Counted from the stretch's first letter, positions 9,112 to 17,740 are shown. The stretch is DNA of 64,000 nt from Cribrihabitans_A neustonicus (GCF_048820895.1 NZ_JBMERQ010000013.1:1-64000); one strand, 5' to 3'. The notes: generated by a model not told the origin, from the sequence alone. Made by a program: numbers and translations.

Positions 9112-10209
9112 TCAATGAAGAAGCCGAGCCGCCTCCAACGCTTCCCCCCGGGTGAGCATCCGAATGACATGCCGCAGGCTCAACGGCGCTGTCTGACCAG
9201 AAATCTCCAGCACCTCGACTACGGCCTCGACAGACGCTTGTGCCAACCCGCGCCTGCCGCCCTCACGGCGGGCAAAGGCTACCAGGTCAGGCACCGGGAC
9301 AGGTGACAGCTTTATGACCTCCAGGCGGCTTAACAGAGGGGCTGGCAAGGTGGTTAAGGTGTTGCTGGTCAGCACCCAGCTGATCCGGGACATGTCGAAC
9401 CCGACCTGATAATAGGGGCATTGCCAAGATGCCGCTGAGGATGGCTCCAAAAGGGACAGCAGCCCCTCGGAAAGTCCAAAGCTGTTCCCTTTGACCGAAG
9501 TTGCGACCCCGGCCTTCTCCACCTCATCCACAACGACAATCGGGTTCGCGATCAGGTGCTTCAGGATCGTCATCAAAGGGCGTCCCGGCTGTGCGTTGGC
9601 CCAGCCGCGCTGGGAGCCCACGATGCCGAACGACGCCTGCTCTGCCGTCGCCTCTACGCCACAGCGGGGCACACCAAGTGCTGTGCTCAGCTGACGGGCC
9701 CACATGCTCTTGCCAATTCCCGGGGGTCCGTCCAGCAGCACCGGAGGCAAGCGAAAGCCCGAATCCCCATTGCGGACTGATCGCCGCATCGATTTCCAAA
9801 GGAGATCCGTCGCAGGTGCCATCCAGGGCATGTCGGCATGGATTCCAGCGGCGATTTCATCCGCTTGGTGTTCTGTCCGGATCCGGATCAATCTCACACC
9901 GTTGCGCAGAGCCTCGAGCGCCCTTCGGTCATCGCGCTTCAGGTGGGTGAGACCTGCAGCCGCGTCCCGCCGCTCCGCCAGCCTGTTCACCCGGCGGTCT
10001 ATGCGGTCCTGAACTTCGCGCTCGAAACGAACCTGCATCAAGTCTGTTTCCCACCGCAGGACGTCTTCCGGATCCTCCGGTTCCGGAGGCACAACGCCGC
10101 GCTCTGATACGCGCCGCTCTTTCAGAAACCGCTCCAGGCGCCGCCGTATTGCCCGACGTTCTTTGTCGGCATCTAGGAACTCTGCGTCGATGAATTTGAT
10201 CTTGGACAT
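9112..10209 (-). CDS. AAA+ ATPase, Lon-like, without protease domain
   Basis: 365 residues. Residues 1-120 are highly charged and probably coiled (many Arg/Glu). The AAA+ module follows: Walker A GPPGIGKS (~158-165), Walker B IVVVDEVEKAG (~218-228), sensor-1 region WVLTSNTLTTLP, and an arginine-finger-like 'LLSRLEVI'. The order and spacing recall the ATPase part of Lon, but there is no Ser-Lys protease domain, so it is likely a stand-alone remodelling or motor ATPase. It is first in a two-gene unit with the zinc-ribbon gene (46 bases). A perfect 14-bp palindrome lies 76 bases upstream of its start. It sits at the edge of the island next to nrdJ. Function unknown; the ATPase call is firm. Confidence 0.8.
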   Translation of the reverse strand: MSKIKFIDAEFLDADKERRAIRRRLERFLKERRVSERGVVPPEPEDPEDVLRWETDLMQVRFEREVQDRIDRRVNRLAERRDAAAGLTHLKRDDRRALEALRNGVRLIRIRTEHQADEIAAGIHADMPWMAPATDLLWKSMRRSVRNGDSGFRLPPVLLDGPPGIGKSMWARQLSTALGVPRCGVEATAEQASFGIVGSQRGWANAQPGRPLMTILKHLIANPIVVVDEVEKAGVATSVKGNSFGLSEGLLSLLEPSSAASWQCPYYQVGFDMSRISWVLTSNTLTTLPAPLLSRLEVIKLSPVPVPDLVAFARREGGRRGLAQASVEAVVEVLEISGQTAPLSLRHVIRMLTRGEALEAARLLH

Positions 10210-10284
10210 AGCTGGCCCTTTCCCGGCGCACAGCGCCGTCTGGCTCCCGATTGCACAGGGTGTACTCGGGTAAGTGAAGGAAAG

Positions 10285-10298
10285 AACCTGGCCAGGTT
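10285..10298. promoter_or_regulatory. Perfect palindrome upstream of the AAA+ gene
   Basis: AACCTGGCCAGGTT is a perfect 14-bp inverted repeat, 76 bases before the AAA+ start codon. Position and symmetry fit an operator for a dimeric regulator. No regulator gene adjoins it and no second copy was noticed. Confidence 0.35.
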
Positions 10299-10408
10299 TG
10301 AGCTACAGTCCTGCTCAGAACAGCGGTTTCAGTCAACAGGCAGAGCGGGCTTGTTCAGGCGAACCGGCCTCGTCAGAAGGCAAAAGGCAACCGCCACCTA
10401 TGTCATTG

Positions 10409-10447
10409 TTTTAAAAAGAAACCACCGGCCGCGCCGCGGCCGGTGGT
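10409..10447 (-). terminator. Rho-independent terminator of nrdJ
   Basis: A perfect 13-bp inverted repeat (ACCACCGGCCGCG and its complement, 10421-10447) is followed on the minus strand by TTTCTTTTT. It lies 84 bases beyond the nrdJ stop. Confidence 0.85.
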
Positions 10448-10530
10448 CATTAAACCCGTGTCGGAATGGTCAGAAAACCCCCAAAATGGTCACGATTTCG
10501 CGGGCCATACACTCTACATCGCTGCGCGCC

Positions 10531-12816
10531 TCAGCCGCACTTGGAGTGGCCGCAGCTGCGGCAGGTCATGCAGCCTTCGACCATCTGCATGTCATACTGG
10601 CCGCAGCTGGGGCAGGCCTTTCCGCGGGGCTGGTTTAGGTTCACCACCTGCGCCTGCGGGTCGGACTTGAGGCCCATGCCTTCGCCTTCCAGGAAACCGG
10701 TCTTGACCAGATGCGTCTCGATCACGCCGCCGATCGCGGCCAGAATCGAGGGGATGTACTTGCCCTGCACCCAGGCACCGCCGCGCGGATCGAACACCGC
10801 TTTCAGCTCTTCCACCACGAACGACACGTCGCCGCCGCGGCGGAATACGGCCGAGATCATCCGGGTCAGCGCCAGGGTCCAGGCGTAATGCTCCATGTTC
10901 TTGGAGTTGATGAAGACCTCGAACGGACGGCGGTGGCCGTTGATAATGATGTCGTTGATAGTGAGGTAGATCGCGTGCTCACTGTCCGGCCACTTCAGCT
11001 TGTAGGTGTGGCCCTCCAGCGATTGCGGGCGGTCGAGGGGCTCGGACATGTAGACGACCTCGGCGCTGTCGCTTTGCTGCGGCGCGCCGGCGCTTTCGCC
11101 CGGGGCGGTGTCGGCAGTCTCGGAGACCGACAGAACCGAGCCGGTCACGTCATTCGGCCGGTAGGTGGTGCAGCCTTTGCAGCCCTCGTCCCAGGCCTGC
11201 ATGTAGACGTCCTTGAAGGCATCGAATGAGATGTCTTCCGGACAGTTGATGGTCTTGGAGATCGACGAGTCGATCCATTTCTGCGCCGCGGCCTGCATCT
11301 TGACGTGCTCGCCGGGTGTCAGGGTCTGGGCGTTCACGAAATAGTCGGGCAGCTTGGCGTCCGCGCCGAATTTCTCGCGGTACATCTGCACCGCGTAATC
11401 GACCACTTCCTCCTCGGTGCGGGAGCCGTCCTTCTGCAGCACCTTGCGGGTGTAGGCATAGGCGAAGACCGGCTCGATCCCCGACGACACGTTGCCTGCA
11501 TAGAGCGAGATAGTGCCTGTCGGCGCGATCGAGGTCAGCAGCGCGTTGCGGATGCCGTGTTTGCGGATCGCCTCGCGCACGTCCTCATCCATGTTCAGCA
11601 TGTTGCCGGAGTTCAGGTATTTCTCTGCGTCAAACAGCGGGAAGGCACCCTTTTCCTTCGCCAAGTCCACCGACGCCAGATAGGCGGCGCGGGCGATCGC
11701 GTGCAGCCATTCGTCGGTCTGACGCGCCGCCTCGTCCGAGCCATAGCGCAGGCCGAGCATCAGCAGCGCGTCGGCCAGGCCGGTGACGCCAAGGCCGATG
11801 CGGCGCTTGTTCCGGGCTTCCTGGGCCTGCGCCTCCAGCGGGAACTTGGAGACGTCGACAACGTTGTCCATCATCCGCACCGCGGTCGCGACCAGCTCCT
11901 GCATTGCAGCCTGATCCAGGTGTGCGTCTGCCTCGAACGGGTTGGCGACCAGGCGGGCCATGTTGATCGAGCCCAGCAGGCAGGCGCCGTAGGGCGGCAG
12001 CGGCTGCTCGCCGCAGGGGTTGGTGGCCGAGATCTGCTCGCAGTAGGAGAGGTTGTTGGCCTTGTTGATGCGGTCGATGAAGATCACGCCCGGCTCGGCG
12101 TAGTCATAGGTCGCCTGCATGATCTTGTTCCACAGGTCGCGCGCCTGCACGGTGTGGTAGACCTTGCCGCCGAACTGCAGATCCCAGGAGCCATCGGCCT
12201 TCACCGCTTCCATGAAGGCATCGGTGACCAGCACCGACATGTTGAACATGCGCAGGCGGGCGGGGTCGGACTTCGCGGTGATGAACTGCTCGATGTCCGG
12301 GTGGTCGCAGCGCATGGTCGCCATCATCGCGCCGCGGCGGGAGCCTGCGGACATGATGGTCCGGCACATCGCGTCCCAGACGTCCATGAACGACAAGGGG
12401 CCGGAGGCATCCGCGGCCACGCCCTTCACGTCGGCGCCGCGCGGGCGGATGGTGGAAAAGTCATAGCCGATGCCGCCGCCCTGCTGCATGGTCAGCGCGG
12501 CTTCCTTCAGCATGTCGAAGATGCCCGACATGCTGTCCGGCACGGTGCCCATCACAAAGCAGTTGAACAGGGTCACCTGGCGCGCGGTGCCCGCGCCTGC
12601 GGTGATCCGGCCTGCGGGCAGGTACTTGAAGTCTTCCAGGGCTGCGAAGAATTTCTCCTCCCACACCTCGGGCTTCTTTTCCGCCTGCGCCAAGTCGCGC
12701 GCGATCCGCCGCCAGGAGTCCTCGACGGTGACATCGATCGGAGTGCCGTCTGCCTGTTTGAAACGGTATTTCATATCCCAGATCTGCTCGGCGATGGGGG
12801 CGGCAAAGCGGCTCAT
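10531..12816 (-). CDS. nrdJ: Adenosylcobalamin-dependent ribonucleotide reductase (class II)
   Basis: 761 residues. It reduces ribonucleotides to deoxyribonucleotides with a radical made from coenzyme B12, so it works with or without oxygen. Visible signatures are the disulfide Cys in TLFNCFV (Cys86), the active-site loop NPCGEQPLPPYG (Asn266, Cys268, Glu270), the P-[AT]-G-T-I-S loop (APTGTISLYAG), and a C-terminal CPSCG...CMTCRSCGHSKCG tail with paired cysteines that shuttles electrons or binds zinc. The length is usual for alphaproteobacterial NrdJ. It stands alone, with a good promoter at 12925-12953 and a strong terminator downstream. A short 5' leader (~100 bases) leaves no room for a cobalamin riboswitch. 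NrdR control is likely from the family; see the promoter entry. Confidence 0.96.
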   Translation of the reverse strand: MSRFAAPIAEQIWDMKYRFKQADGTPIDVTVEDSWRRIARDLAQAEKKPEVWEEKFFAALEDFKYLPAGRITAGAGTARQVTLFNCFVMGTVPDSMSGIFDMLKEAALTMQQGGGIGYDFSTIRPRGADVKGVAADASGPLSFMDVWDAMCRTIMSAGSRRGAMMATMRCDHPDIEQFITAKSDPARLRMFNMSVLVTDAFMEAVKADGSWDLQFGGKVYHTVQARDLWNKIMQATYDYAEPGVIFIDRINKANNLSYCEQISATNPCGEQPLPPYGACLLGSINMARLVANPFEADAHLDQAAMQELVATAVRMMDNVVDVSKFPLEAQAQEARNKRRIGLGVTGLADALLMLGLRYGSDEAARQTDEWLHAIARAAYLASVDLAKEKGAFPLFDAEKYLNSGNMLNMDEDVREAIRKHGIRNALLTSIAPTGTISLYAGNVSSGIEPVFAYAYTRKVLQKDGSRTEEEVVDYAVQMYREKFGADAKLPDYFVNAQTLTPGEHVKMQAAAQKWIDSSISKTINCPEDISFDAFKDVYMQAWDEGCKGCTTYRPNDVTGSVLSVSETADTAPGESAGAPQQSDSAEVVYMSEPLDRPQSLEGHTYKLKWPDSEHAIYLTINDIIINGHRRPFEVFINSKNMEHYAWTLALTRMISAVFRRGGDVSFVVEELKAVFDPRGGAWVQGKYIPSILAAIGGVIETHLVKTGFLEGEGMGLKSDPQAQVVNLNQPRGKACPSCGQYDMQMVEGCMTCRSCGHSKCG

Positions 12817-12924
12817 ATGTCGGTCCTCTGAGTCGTGAAGGCGGTAAGGAATGGCGGTCTGGATACACCAGGGGCCGCGGCAGGCTCAACGCGGAAAACG
12901 CATTCCGTTACGATTTTCTTGCCG

Positions 12925-12953
12925 AGTATACCACAACACCTTGCTGGAACCAA
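12925..12953 (-). promoter_or_regulatory. nrdJ promoter with candidate NrdR site in the spacer
   Basis: On the minus strand TTGGTT (12953-12948), a 17-base spacer and TATACT (12930-12925) form a near-consensus sigma-70 promoter about 110 bases before nrdJ. The spacer ccagcaaggtgttgtgg is an imperfect palindrome resembling an NrdR box, which in ribonucleotide reductase genes typically overlaps the promoter. The promoter is seen directly; the NrdR reading is inference. Confidence 0.5.
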
Positions 12954-13004
12954 ACTTCGACCTACTATATAAAGGTATCTTTCGGGAAGACTCTGTGGGG
13001 AATC

Positions 13005-13013
13005 TGTGGATAA
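13005..13013. promoter_or_regulatory. Perfect DnaA box (TTATCCACA on the minus strand)
   Basis: TGTGGATAA, the complement of the consensus DnaA box, lies between nrdJ and the DUF1489 gene and includes the GTG start of the latter. A second partial match (TGTGGGGAA) starts 11 bases upstream. DnaA control of ribonucleotide reductase is known in other bacteria; here it is a suggestion. Confidence 0.45.
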
Positions 13014-13437
13014 CTTCATCAACCTAGTAAAGCTTTCAGTGGGTACCGAAAGCGTTGACAGCCTGATCGCCTGGCAGACGTCGCAGGCTGCGCGCGCGCG
13101 CGGCGGGCACCCGCGCCATGTCACCCGGATGTGGCCGAAACGCGAGGCCGAGCTGCTCAACGGCGGCTCGATCTACTGGGTCATCAAGGGGCTTATCCAA
13201 TGCCGCCAACGCATTGTCAGCCTCGACGAGGTGACCGGCAGCGACGGCACACGCCGCTGCGCCATCGTGCTCGATCCGGAGATCCACCGCACCCACACCG
13301 CAATCAAGCGGCCGTTCCAGGGATGGCGCTACCTCAAGCCCGGGGAGAGCCCCGCCGACCTGACGCAGAGCCGCAGCCAGGAGGAGCCGCTGCCGCCGGA
13401 ACTGTCTCAGGCGCTGGCAGAGATCGGGGTAATCTGA
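13006..13437 (+). CDS. DUF1489-family protein
   Basis: 143 residues. The sequence shows the family's conserved blocks: INLVKLSVGTESVDSL, RHVTRMWPKR, GGSIYWVIKG, RCAIVLDPEI and PFQGWRYL. DUF1489 proteins occur almost only in alphaproteobacteria; no function is established. The GTG start is supported by a purine-rich stretch (ggggaa) just upstream and by the family's usual N-terminus. It is divergent from nrdJ, sharing a ~190-base promoter region that contains a DnaA box overlapping the start codon. Soluble, no signal peptide. Confidence 0.88.
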   Translation: MDNFINLVKLSVGTESVDSLIAWQTSQAARARGGHPRHVTRMWPKREAELLNGGSIYWVIKGLIQCRQRIVSLDEVTGSDGTRRCAIVLDPEIHRTHTAIKRPFQGWRYLKPGESPADLTQSRSQEEPLPPELSQALAEIGVI

Positions 13438-13519
13438 CCGGATCAGACTGGCAGGCGCCCGCCGCACGGGCAGGATGGACAGGCGGTTTGCCGCCGCCTG
13501 CCCCGCACTTGCCGCGTGA

Positions 13520-14197
13520 CTACTTCAACAGCGCCAGAAGCTCCTTGGCCGCGCCTTCGGAAGAGGCCGGGTTCTGGCCGGTCACCAGCTTGCCGTCTAC
13601 CACGACGTATGGCGCCCAGTCGTCGCCCTTTTCGTAGTTGCCGCCCTTTTCCTTCAGCATGTCCTCGACCAGGAAGGGCACCACATCGGTGAGGCCCACG
13701 GCCTCTTCCTCGCTGTTGGTAAAGCCCGCAACACGGCGGCCCTTCACCAGCGGCTCGCCATTGCTGCCATTCACGTGGCGGAAAACACCCGGTGCATGGC
13801 AGACGGCGCCGATCGGTCGGTCCGCGGCGGCAAAGCTTTCCAGAAGTCTGCGGCTGTCCGCATCCCCGGCCAGATCCCACAGCGGGCCATGGCCGCCCGG
13901 ATAAAAGACCGCATCGAACTGATCCGCTTCGACGGCGGAAAGTTTCACCGTATTAGCCAGCGCCTTCTGCGCGTCCTCATCCTGCTTGAAGCGGCGGGTC
14001 GCGTCGGTCTGGGCGTCCTCGGAATCGGATTTCGGGTCCAGCGGCGGCTGGCCGCCCTTCGGCGAGGCCAGAGTGATCTCGGCACCGGCATCGCGCAGCA
14101 CGTAGTAAGGTGCCGCAAATTCCTCCAGCCAGAAACCGGTCTTTTCCCCGGTGTCCCCCAGCTGATCGTGCGAGGTCAAAACCATCAGAATCTTCAT
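13520..14197 (-). CDS. DJ-1/PfpI family protein (class I glutamine amidotransferase-like)
   Basis: 225 residues from ATG 14197, with SD aaaggaca. The nucleophile elbow GAVCHAPGVF carries the reactive Cys; FYPGGHGPLWDL and the acidic residue in 'KTGFWLEEFA' near the N-terminus complete the pocket of Hsp31/YajL-type proteins. Relatives act as glutathione-independent glyoxalases or protein/nucleotide deglycases, protecting against methylglyoxal. The length and 'GEKTGFWLEE' opening put it close to the Hsp31-like type 1 glutamine amidotransferase-like subgroup. An upstream ATG at 14233 is less likely. It converges with the DUF1489 gene; no operon partner. Confidence 0.88.
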   Translation of the reverse strand: MKILMVLTSHDQLGDTGEKTGFWLEEFAAPYYVLRDAGAEITLASPKGGQPPLDPKSDSEDAQTDATRRFKQDEDAQKALANTVKLSAVEADQFDAVFYPGGHGPLWDLAGDADSRRLLESFAAADRPIGAVCHAPGVFRHVNGSNGEPLVKGRRVAGFTNSEEEAVGLTDVVPFLVEDMLKEKGGNYEKGDDWAPYVVVDGKLVTGQNPASSEGAAKELLALLK

Positions 14198-14254
14198 ATC
14201 CTGTCCTTTCAGTTGGAGCTTACCCCACCCCAACTATGCCCGGTTTGCAGGATT

Positions 14255-14290
14255 GAAACCCGGGCGCCCAATAAATCAGCGGCGCCCGGG
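14255..14290 (-). terminator. Terminator of the his operon
   Basis: A perfect 10-bp inverted repeat (CCCGGGCGCC / GGCGCCCGGG) with a 12-base loop, followed on the minus strand by TTTC, lies 55 bases beyond the hisG stop. Confidence 0.65.
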
Positions 14291-14344
14291 ATCACAGAAA
14301 ATTCATCGCAATTGCGGAACCAAACGGCGCCGCCTCACCGCGGC

Positions 14345-15037
14345 TCAGCTGTCCAGTTTGGCCAGCAGCGCGTTCAGAGCCGCCTTTTCCGCCTTGGTGC
14401 ATTTGGCCACCCGGCTGCGCCACAGCGTTGCCTGCGACTTCAGCACCAGCCCGTCCGACAGCAGCTTCAGGTGGTTTGCCCGCAGCGTCTCCCCGGTGGA
14501 GGTGATGTCGGCGACCATCTCGGCGGTTTCGTTCTTCACCGTGCCTTCGGTCGCGCCCTGGCTGTCGACGAGCTGGTAATCGGCGACCCCCGCTTCGGTC
14601 AGGAATTCGCGTACCAGCCGGTGGTACTTGGTCGCAATCCGCAGCCGGTGGCCATGCCGCGCCCGGAAGGCCGCGGCGGCGGCATCGAGATCGTCAAGCG
14701 TGTCGACGTCGATCCAGCACAGAGGCACCGCGAGGATCAGGTCGGCGTGGCCAAATCCCAGCGGCTCCACTTCTTCCACCTGCTGCTCCCAGCGCGGCAG
14801 TTTTTCGTGCACCAGGTCGGTGCCGGTGACGCCAAGGTGAATGCGCCCTGCCGCCAGCTCGCGCGGAATTTCGCCCGCAGACAACAGCACCAGCTCGACC
14901 CCGTCGACACCCTCGACGCGGCCCGCATATTCGCGCTCCGCCCCGGTCCGCTCCAGCGTCACGCCGCGTTTGGCGAACCAGTCGAAGGTCTTCTCCATCA
15001 GCCGCCCCTTGGACGGCACCCCAAGCTTCAGCGTCAT
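14345..15037 (-). CDS. hisG: ATP phosphoribosyltransferase, short form
   Basis: 230 residues. It condenses ATP and PRPP, the first committed step of histidine synthesis. It opens with LKLGVPSKGRLMEKT and contains the PRPP-loop-like DITSTGETLRANHLK. The C-terminal ~80-residue regulatory domain of long HisG is missing, so this is the short form, which needs HisZ as its regulatory subunit. Fittingly, hisZ lies directly upstream and the two overlap by four bases (ATGA at 15034-15037). The usual histidine feedback site would be on the HisZ-HisG complex. Confidence 0.95.
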   Translation of the reverse strand: MTLKLGVPSKGRLMEKTFDWFAKRGVTLERTGAEREYAGRVEGVDGVELVLLSAGEIPRELAAGRIHLGVTGTDLVHEKLPRWEQQVEEVEPLGFGHADLILAVPLCWIDVDTLDDLDAAAAAFRARHGHRLRIATKYHRLVREFLTEAGVADYQLVDSQGATEGTVKNETAEMVADITSTGETLRANHLKLLSDGLVLKSQATLWRSRVAKCTKAEKAALNALLAKLDS

Positions 15038-16134
15038 GGCTTGCCCGCCTCCAGTTGCAGCATCAGATCGGGCCGCAGCACCCCGCCCACGGCGGGAATC
15101 TCCTCGCCCTGCCCCAGCCTGCGGGTCAGCGCGTCATAGCGCCCGCCGCTGGCGACCGGCGGCAGATCGGGGCGCTTGGCGGCGTAGAAGCCGAAGACGA
15201 AGCCGTCGTAATATTCCATCGAGGTGCGCCCGTAAGAGGCCTCGAAGTCCAGCGCATCGACATCGACGCCGCGTGCCTTCATCGCCGCGGTGCGCTCTTC
15301 AAGCCGGTCCAGCGCCGGGGTGATCGCGGGCAGATCGACCGCAATGTCGCGCATCCGCTCCAGCGCGAAAGGCACGGTTTCGCGCACCGCCATCAGCGCC
15401 TCAAGCGCCAGAAGCTCATGCTCGGGGATCGGCGGGGCGGCGGCATCCGCTCGCAGGGCCTCGATCCGCTCCTGGATCTCGGCGGCGCGGCGCTTGCCGA
15501 TTTCCACTGCCGAGCCGGTTAGGACGCCCTCGGAAGAGAGGAGCTTCTTGCGGCTCGCTGGCACCGGCGTGCGGCCGGCATAGCGGTCCAAAAGCGCGCG
15601 GAAGCGGCGCGGCCGCCAGATGTGGCGCATCAGCGCCGCCTTGCGCTTATCGGTGGTCGCCAGCCCCTCGACCGCGGCCATCAGGATGCCGATGTCCCCA
15701 GTTGCCGCGCGCAGCGGCAGGCCGCGCACCTGCAGGGCGAAGAGCGAGAACACTTCGGCATCAGCCGCTGCCGGATCGTCCCGCTCGAAGACTTCGTAAC
15801 CGACCTGCAGGTATTCATTGGGCCGGTCCGGGTCGATCTCCTGGCGGCGGAACACCTCGCCCGAGTAGGTATAGCGGGCGGGTTCCGCGCCATCGCGCAT
15901 ATGTGCTTCCACCACCGGCACGGTGAAGTCGGGACGCAGCATCTGCTCTCCGCGCAGGGCGTCGGAGGTCACGTAAGCGCGGCCGCGGATGTCCTCGCCG
16001 TAGAGGTCCAGAAGGGTATCGGCGGGCTGCAGCAGAGGCGTATCCACCACCTGCGCGCCCGCGGCCTCGAAGCGCAGCCGCAGCATCGCAGCGCGGGCCT
16101 GCACGGAGGCCTGGGCCTGCGACCGGACCGTCAT
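15034..16134 (-). CDS. hisZ: ATP phosphoribosyltransferase regulatory subunit
   Basis: 366 residues, starting at an ATG that overlaps the hisS stop (ATGA, 16131-16134). It is a paralogue of the class II histidyl-tRNA synthetase core: the motif-2-like region RYTYSGEVFRRQEID and a motif-3-like VASGGRYDALTRRLG are visible, but the anticodon-binding domain is absent. HisZ does not charge tRNA; it forms the hetero-octamer with short HisG and provides histidine feedback. Its place between hisS and hisG suggests gene duplication from its neighbour. Confidence 0.94.
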   Translation of the reverse strand: MTVRSQAQASVQARAAMLRLRFEAAGAQVVDTPLLQPADTLLDLYGEDIRGRAYVTSDALRGEQMLRPDFTVPVVEAHMRDGAEPARYTYSGEVFRRQEIDPDRPNEYLQVGYEVFERDDPAAADAEVFSLFALQVRGLPLRAATGDIGILMAAVEGLATTDKRKAALMRHIWRPRRFRALLDRYAGRTPVPASRKKLLSSEGVLTGSAVEIGKRRAAEIQERIEALRADAAAPPIPEHELLALEALMAVRETVPFALERMRDIAVDLPAITPALDRLEERTAAMKARGVDVDALDFEASYGRTSMEYYDGFVFGFYAAKRPDLPPVASGGRYDALTRRLGQGEEIPAVGGVLRPDLMLQLEAGKP

Positions 16135-17624
16135 TCCGCGCCCTGCCCGTCGAGGATTTCCCGCACCTTGGCGGCCAGCTCGCCGCGCGGCACTTCGAAC
16201 TGGCTTGGCCTTTCCTTCCACTCTTCCAGAGTTGCGCTCTCGGCGATCTTCGCGCCCAGGATCAGGTCCTTGATCTGCACGATACCCTTATCCTTCTCGT
16301 CGCCGCCTTCGATCACGGCAACGGGCGAGTTGCGTTTGTCCGCGTATTTCAGCTGGTTGCCGAAGTTCTTGGGGTTGCCCAGATAGACCTCGGCGCGGAT
16401 GCCCGCGTTCCTGAGCTCCGCCACCATCGCCTGGTAATCCGCCATCCGGGCGCGGTCCATCACGGTGACCACCACCGGCCCCGTGGCCTGCGCCTGGATG
16501 CGGCCCTTCTCGCGCAGCGCCGCCAGCAGCCGGTCGACGCCGATGGAGACGCCGGTCGCGGGCACTTCCTGTCCGGTGAAGCGCTTTACCAGATCGTCGT
16601 AACGCCCGCCGCCCGCAACCGAGCCGAACTGGCGCTTGCGGCCTTTTTCATCGAAAATCTCAAAGGTCAGCTCCGCCTCGAACACCGGGCCCGTGTAATA
16701 GCCCAGACCGCGCACCACCGAGGGGTCGATCTCGATCCGGTCGGGACCATAGCCGCCCGCGGCCAAGAGCTCGCCGATCTGTTCCAGCTCTGCAATGCCG
16801 TCCTGGCCCGCCTTGCTGTCGCCCACCGCGGCGCGCAGGTTGGCAATGGTGCCGGCCGCATCCGCTGCCTTGGAGGTCAGGAACGCCAGAACGGGTCCAG
16901 CCTGATCGTCGCTCAGGCCAACCCCGTCGATGAAGGCGCCGGACGCATCGAGCCGCCCTTTGGTCAGCAGCTCGCGCACGCCCGCTTCGCCCACCTTGTC
17001 GAACTTGTCGATGGTGCGCAGCACGTCCTCGCGCTTGCCGTCGGCGTTCTCCAGCCCCATGGCCTCCAAAACGCCATTCAGAACCTTGCGGTTGTTGACC
17101 CGCACCAGGTAATCGCCGCGCGGAATGCCGACGGTCTCCAGCGTGTCGCTGAGCATCGCGCAGATCTCCGCATCCGCCGCCATCGAGGCGCTGCCGACGG
17201 TATCCGCATCGCACTGGTAGAACTGGCGGTAACGGCCCGGCCCGGGCTTCTCGTTGCGCCAGACCGGGCCCATCGCATAGCGGCGGTAGGGCGTCGGCAG
17301 GTCGTTGCGGTGCTGGGCATAGACCCGCGCCAGCGGCGCGGTCAGGTCATAGCGCAGCGCCATCCATTCGCCGTTGTCCTTCTCGTCGAACTCCTGCCAG
17401 GCAAAGACGCCCTCGTTCGGGCGGTCGACATCGGGCAGGAACTTGCCCAGCGCTTCGACGGTCTCCACCGCCGAGGATTCCAGCGCCTCGAAGCCGTAAT
17501 GATGATACACACCCGCGATGGCCCGCAGCATCTCGCTGCGCTGGGTCACCTCCGCACCGAAATAGTCACGGAACCCCTTCGGCGTCTGCGCCTTGGGGCG
17601 GGGCTGTTTCTTCACTTTGGCCAT
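16131..17624 (-). CDS. hisS: Histidyl-tRNA synthetase
   Basis: 497 residues. It charges tRNA-His with histidine. Class IIa motifs are clear: motif 2 around MGPVWRNEKPGPGRYRQFYQ, the HisRS-specific VVRGLGYYTGPVFE, GGGRYDDLV, and motif 3 in GVSIGVDRLL. The C-terminal anticodon-binding domain follows (~400-490). The N-terminal extension (KVKKQPRPKAQTPKGFRD) is basic. The start is preceded by gaggagg. It is first of three genes with hisZ and hisG, all overlapping by four bases, coupling histidine use and synthesis. Confidence 0.96.
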   Translation of the reverse strand: MAKVKKQPRPKAQTPKGFRDYFGAEVTQRSEMLRAIAGVYHHYGFEALESSAVETVEALGKFLPDVDRPNEGVFAWQEFDEKDNGEWMALRYDLTAPLARVYAQHRNDLPTPYRRYAMGPVWRNEKPGPGRYRQFYQCDADTVGSASMAADAEICAMLSDTLETVGIPRGDYLVRVNNRKVLNGVLEAMGLENADGKREDVLRTIDKFDKVGEAGVRELLTKGRLDASGAFIDGVGLSDDQAGPVLAFLTSKAADAAGTIANLRAAVGDSKAGQDGIAELEQIGELLAAGGYGPDRIEIDPSVVRGLGYYTGPVFEAELTFEIFDEKGRKRQFGSVAGGGRYDDLVKRFTGQEVPATGVSIGVDRLLAALREKGRIQAQATGPVVVTVMDRARMADYQAMVAELRNAGIRAEVYLGNPKNFGNQLKYADKRNSPVAVIEGGDEKDKGIVQIKDLILGAKIAESATLEEWKERPSQFEVPRGELAAKVREILDGQGAE

Positions 17625-17740
17625 CTCGGCCTCCTCGCGGGTGGTTGGGTCAATTGCTCGCCGCGGGGTCTAGCCCAAGCGCCGCCCCGCGGCAAGGCGC
17701 GAGGCCCCTGCCAATGGCCGCAGAAGTGCGTTCACGCTGG

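Noticed and set aside
11305..12831. 508-codon frame on the plus strand opposite nrdJ
   Set aside because: It is rich in His, Arg and Val as expected from the complement of a GC-rich gene, with no SD and no known family; nrdJ on the other strand is certain.
12817..13005. Cobalamin riboswitch before nrdJ
   Set aside because: The leader is only about 100 bases and I could not find the conserved B12-box; control by NrdR is more likely.
13478..13502. Hairpin between the DUF1489 and DJ-1 genes as a terminator
   Set aside because: The stem is only six pairs and has no T-run on either strand.
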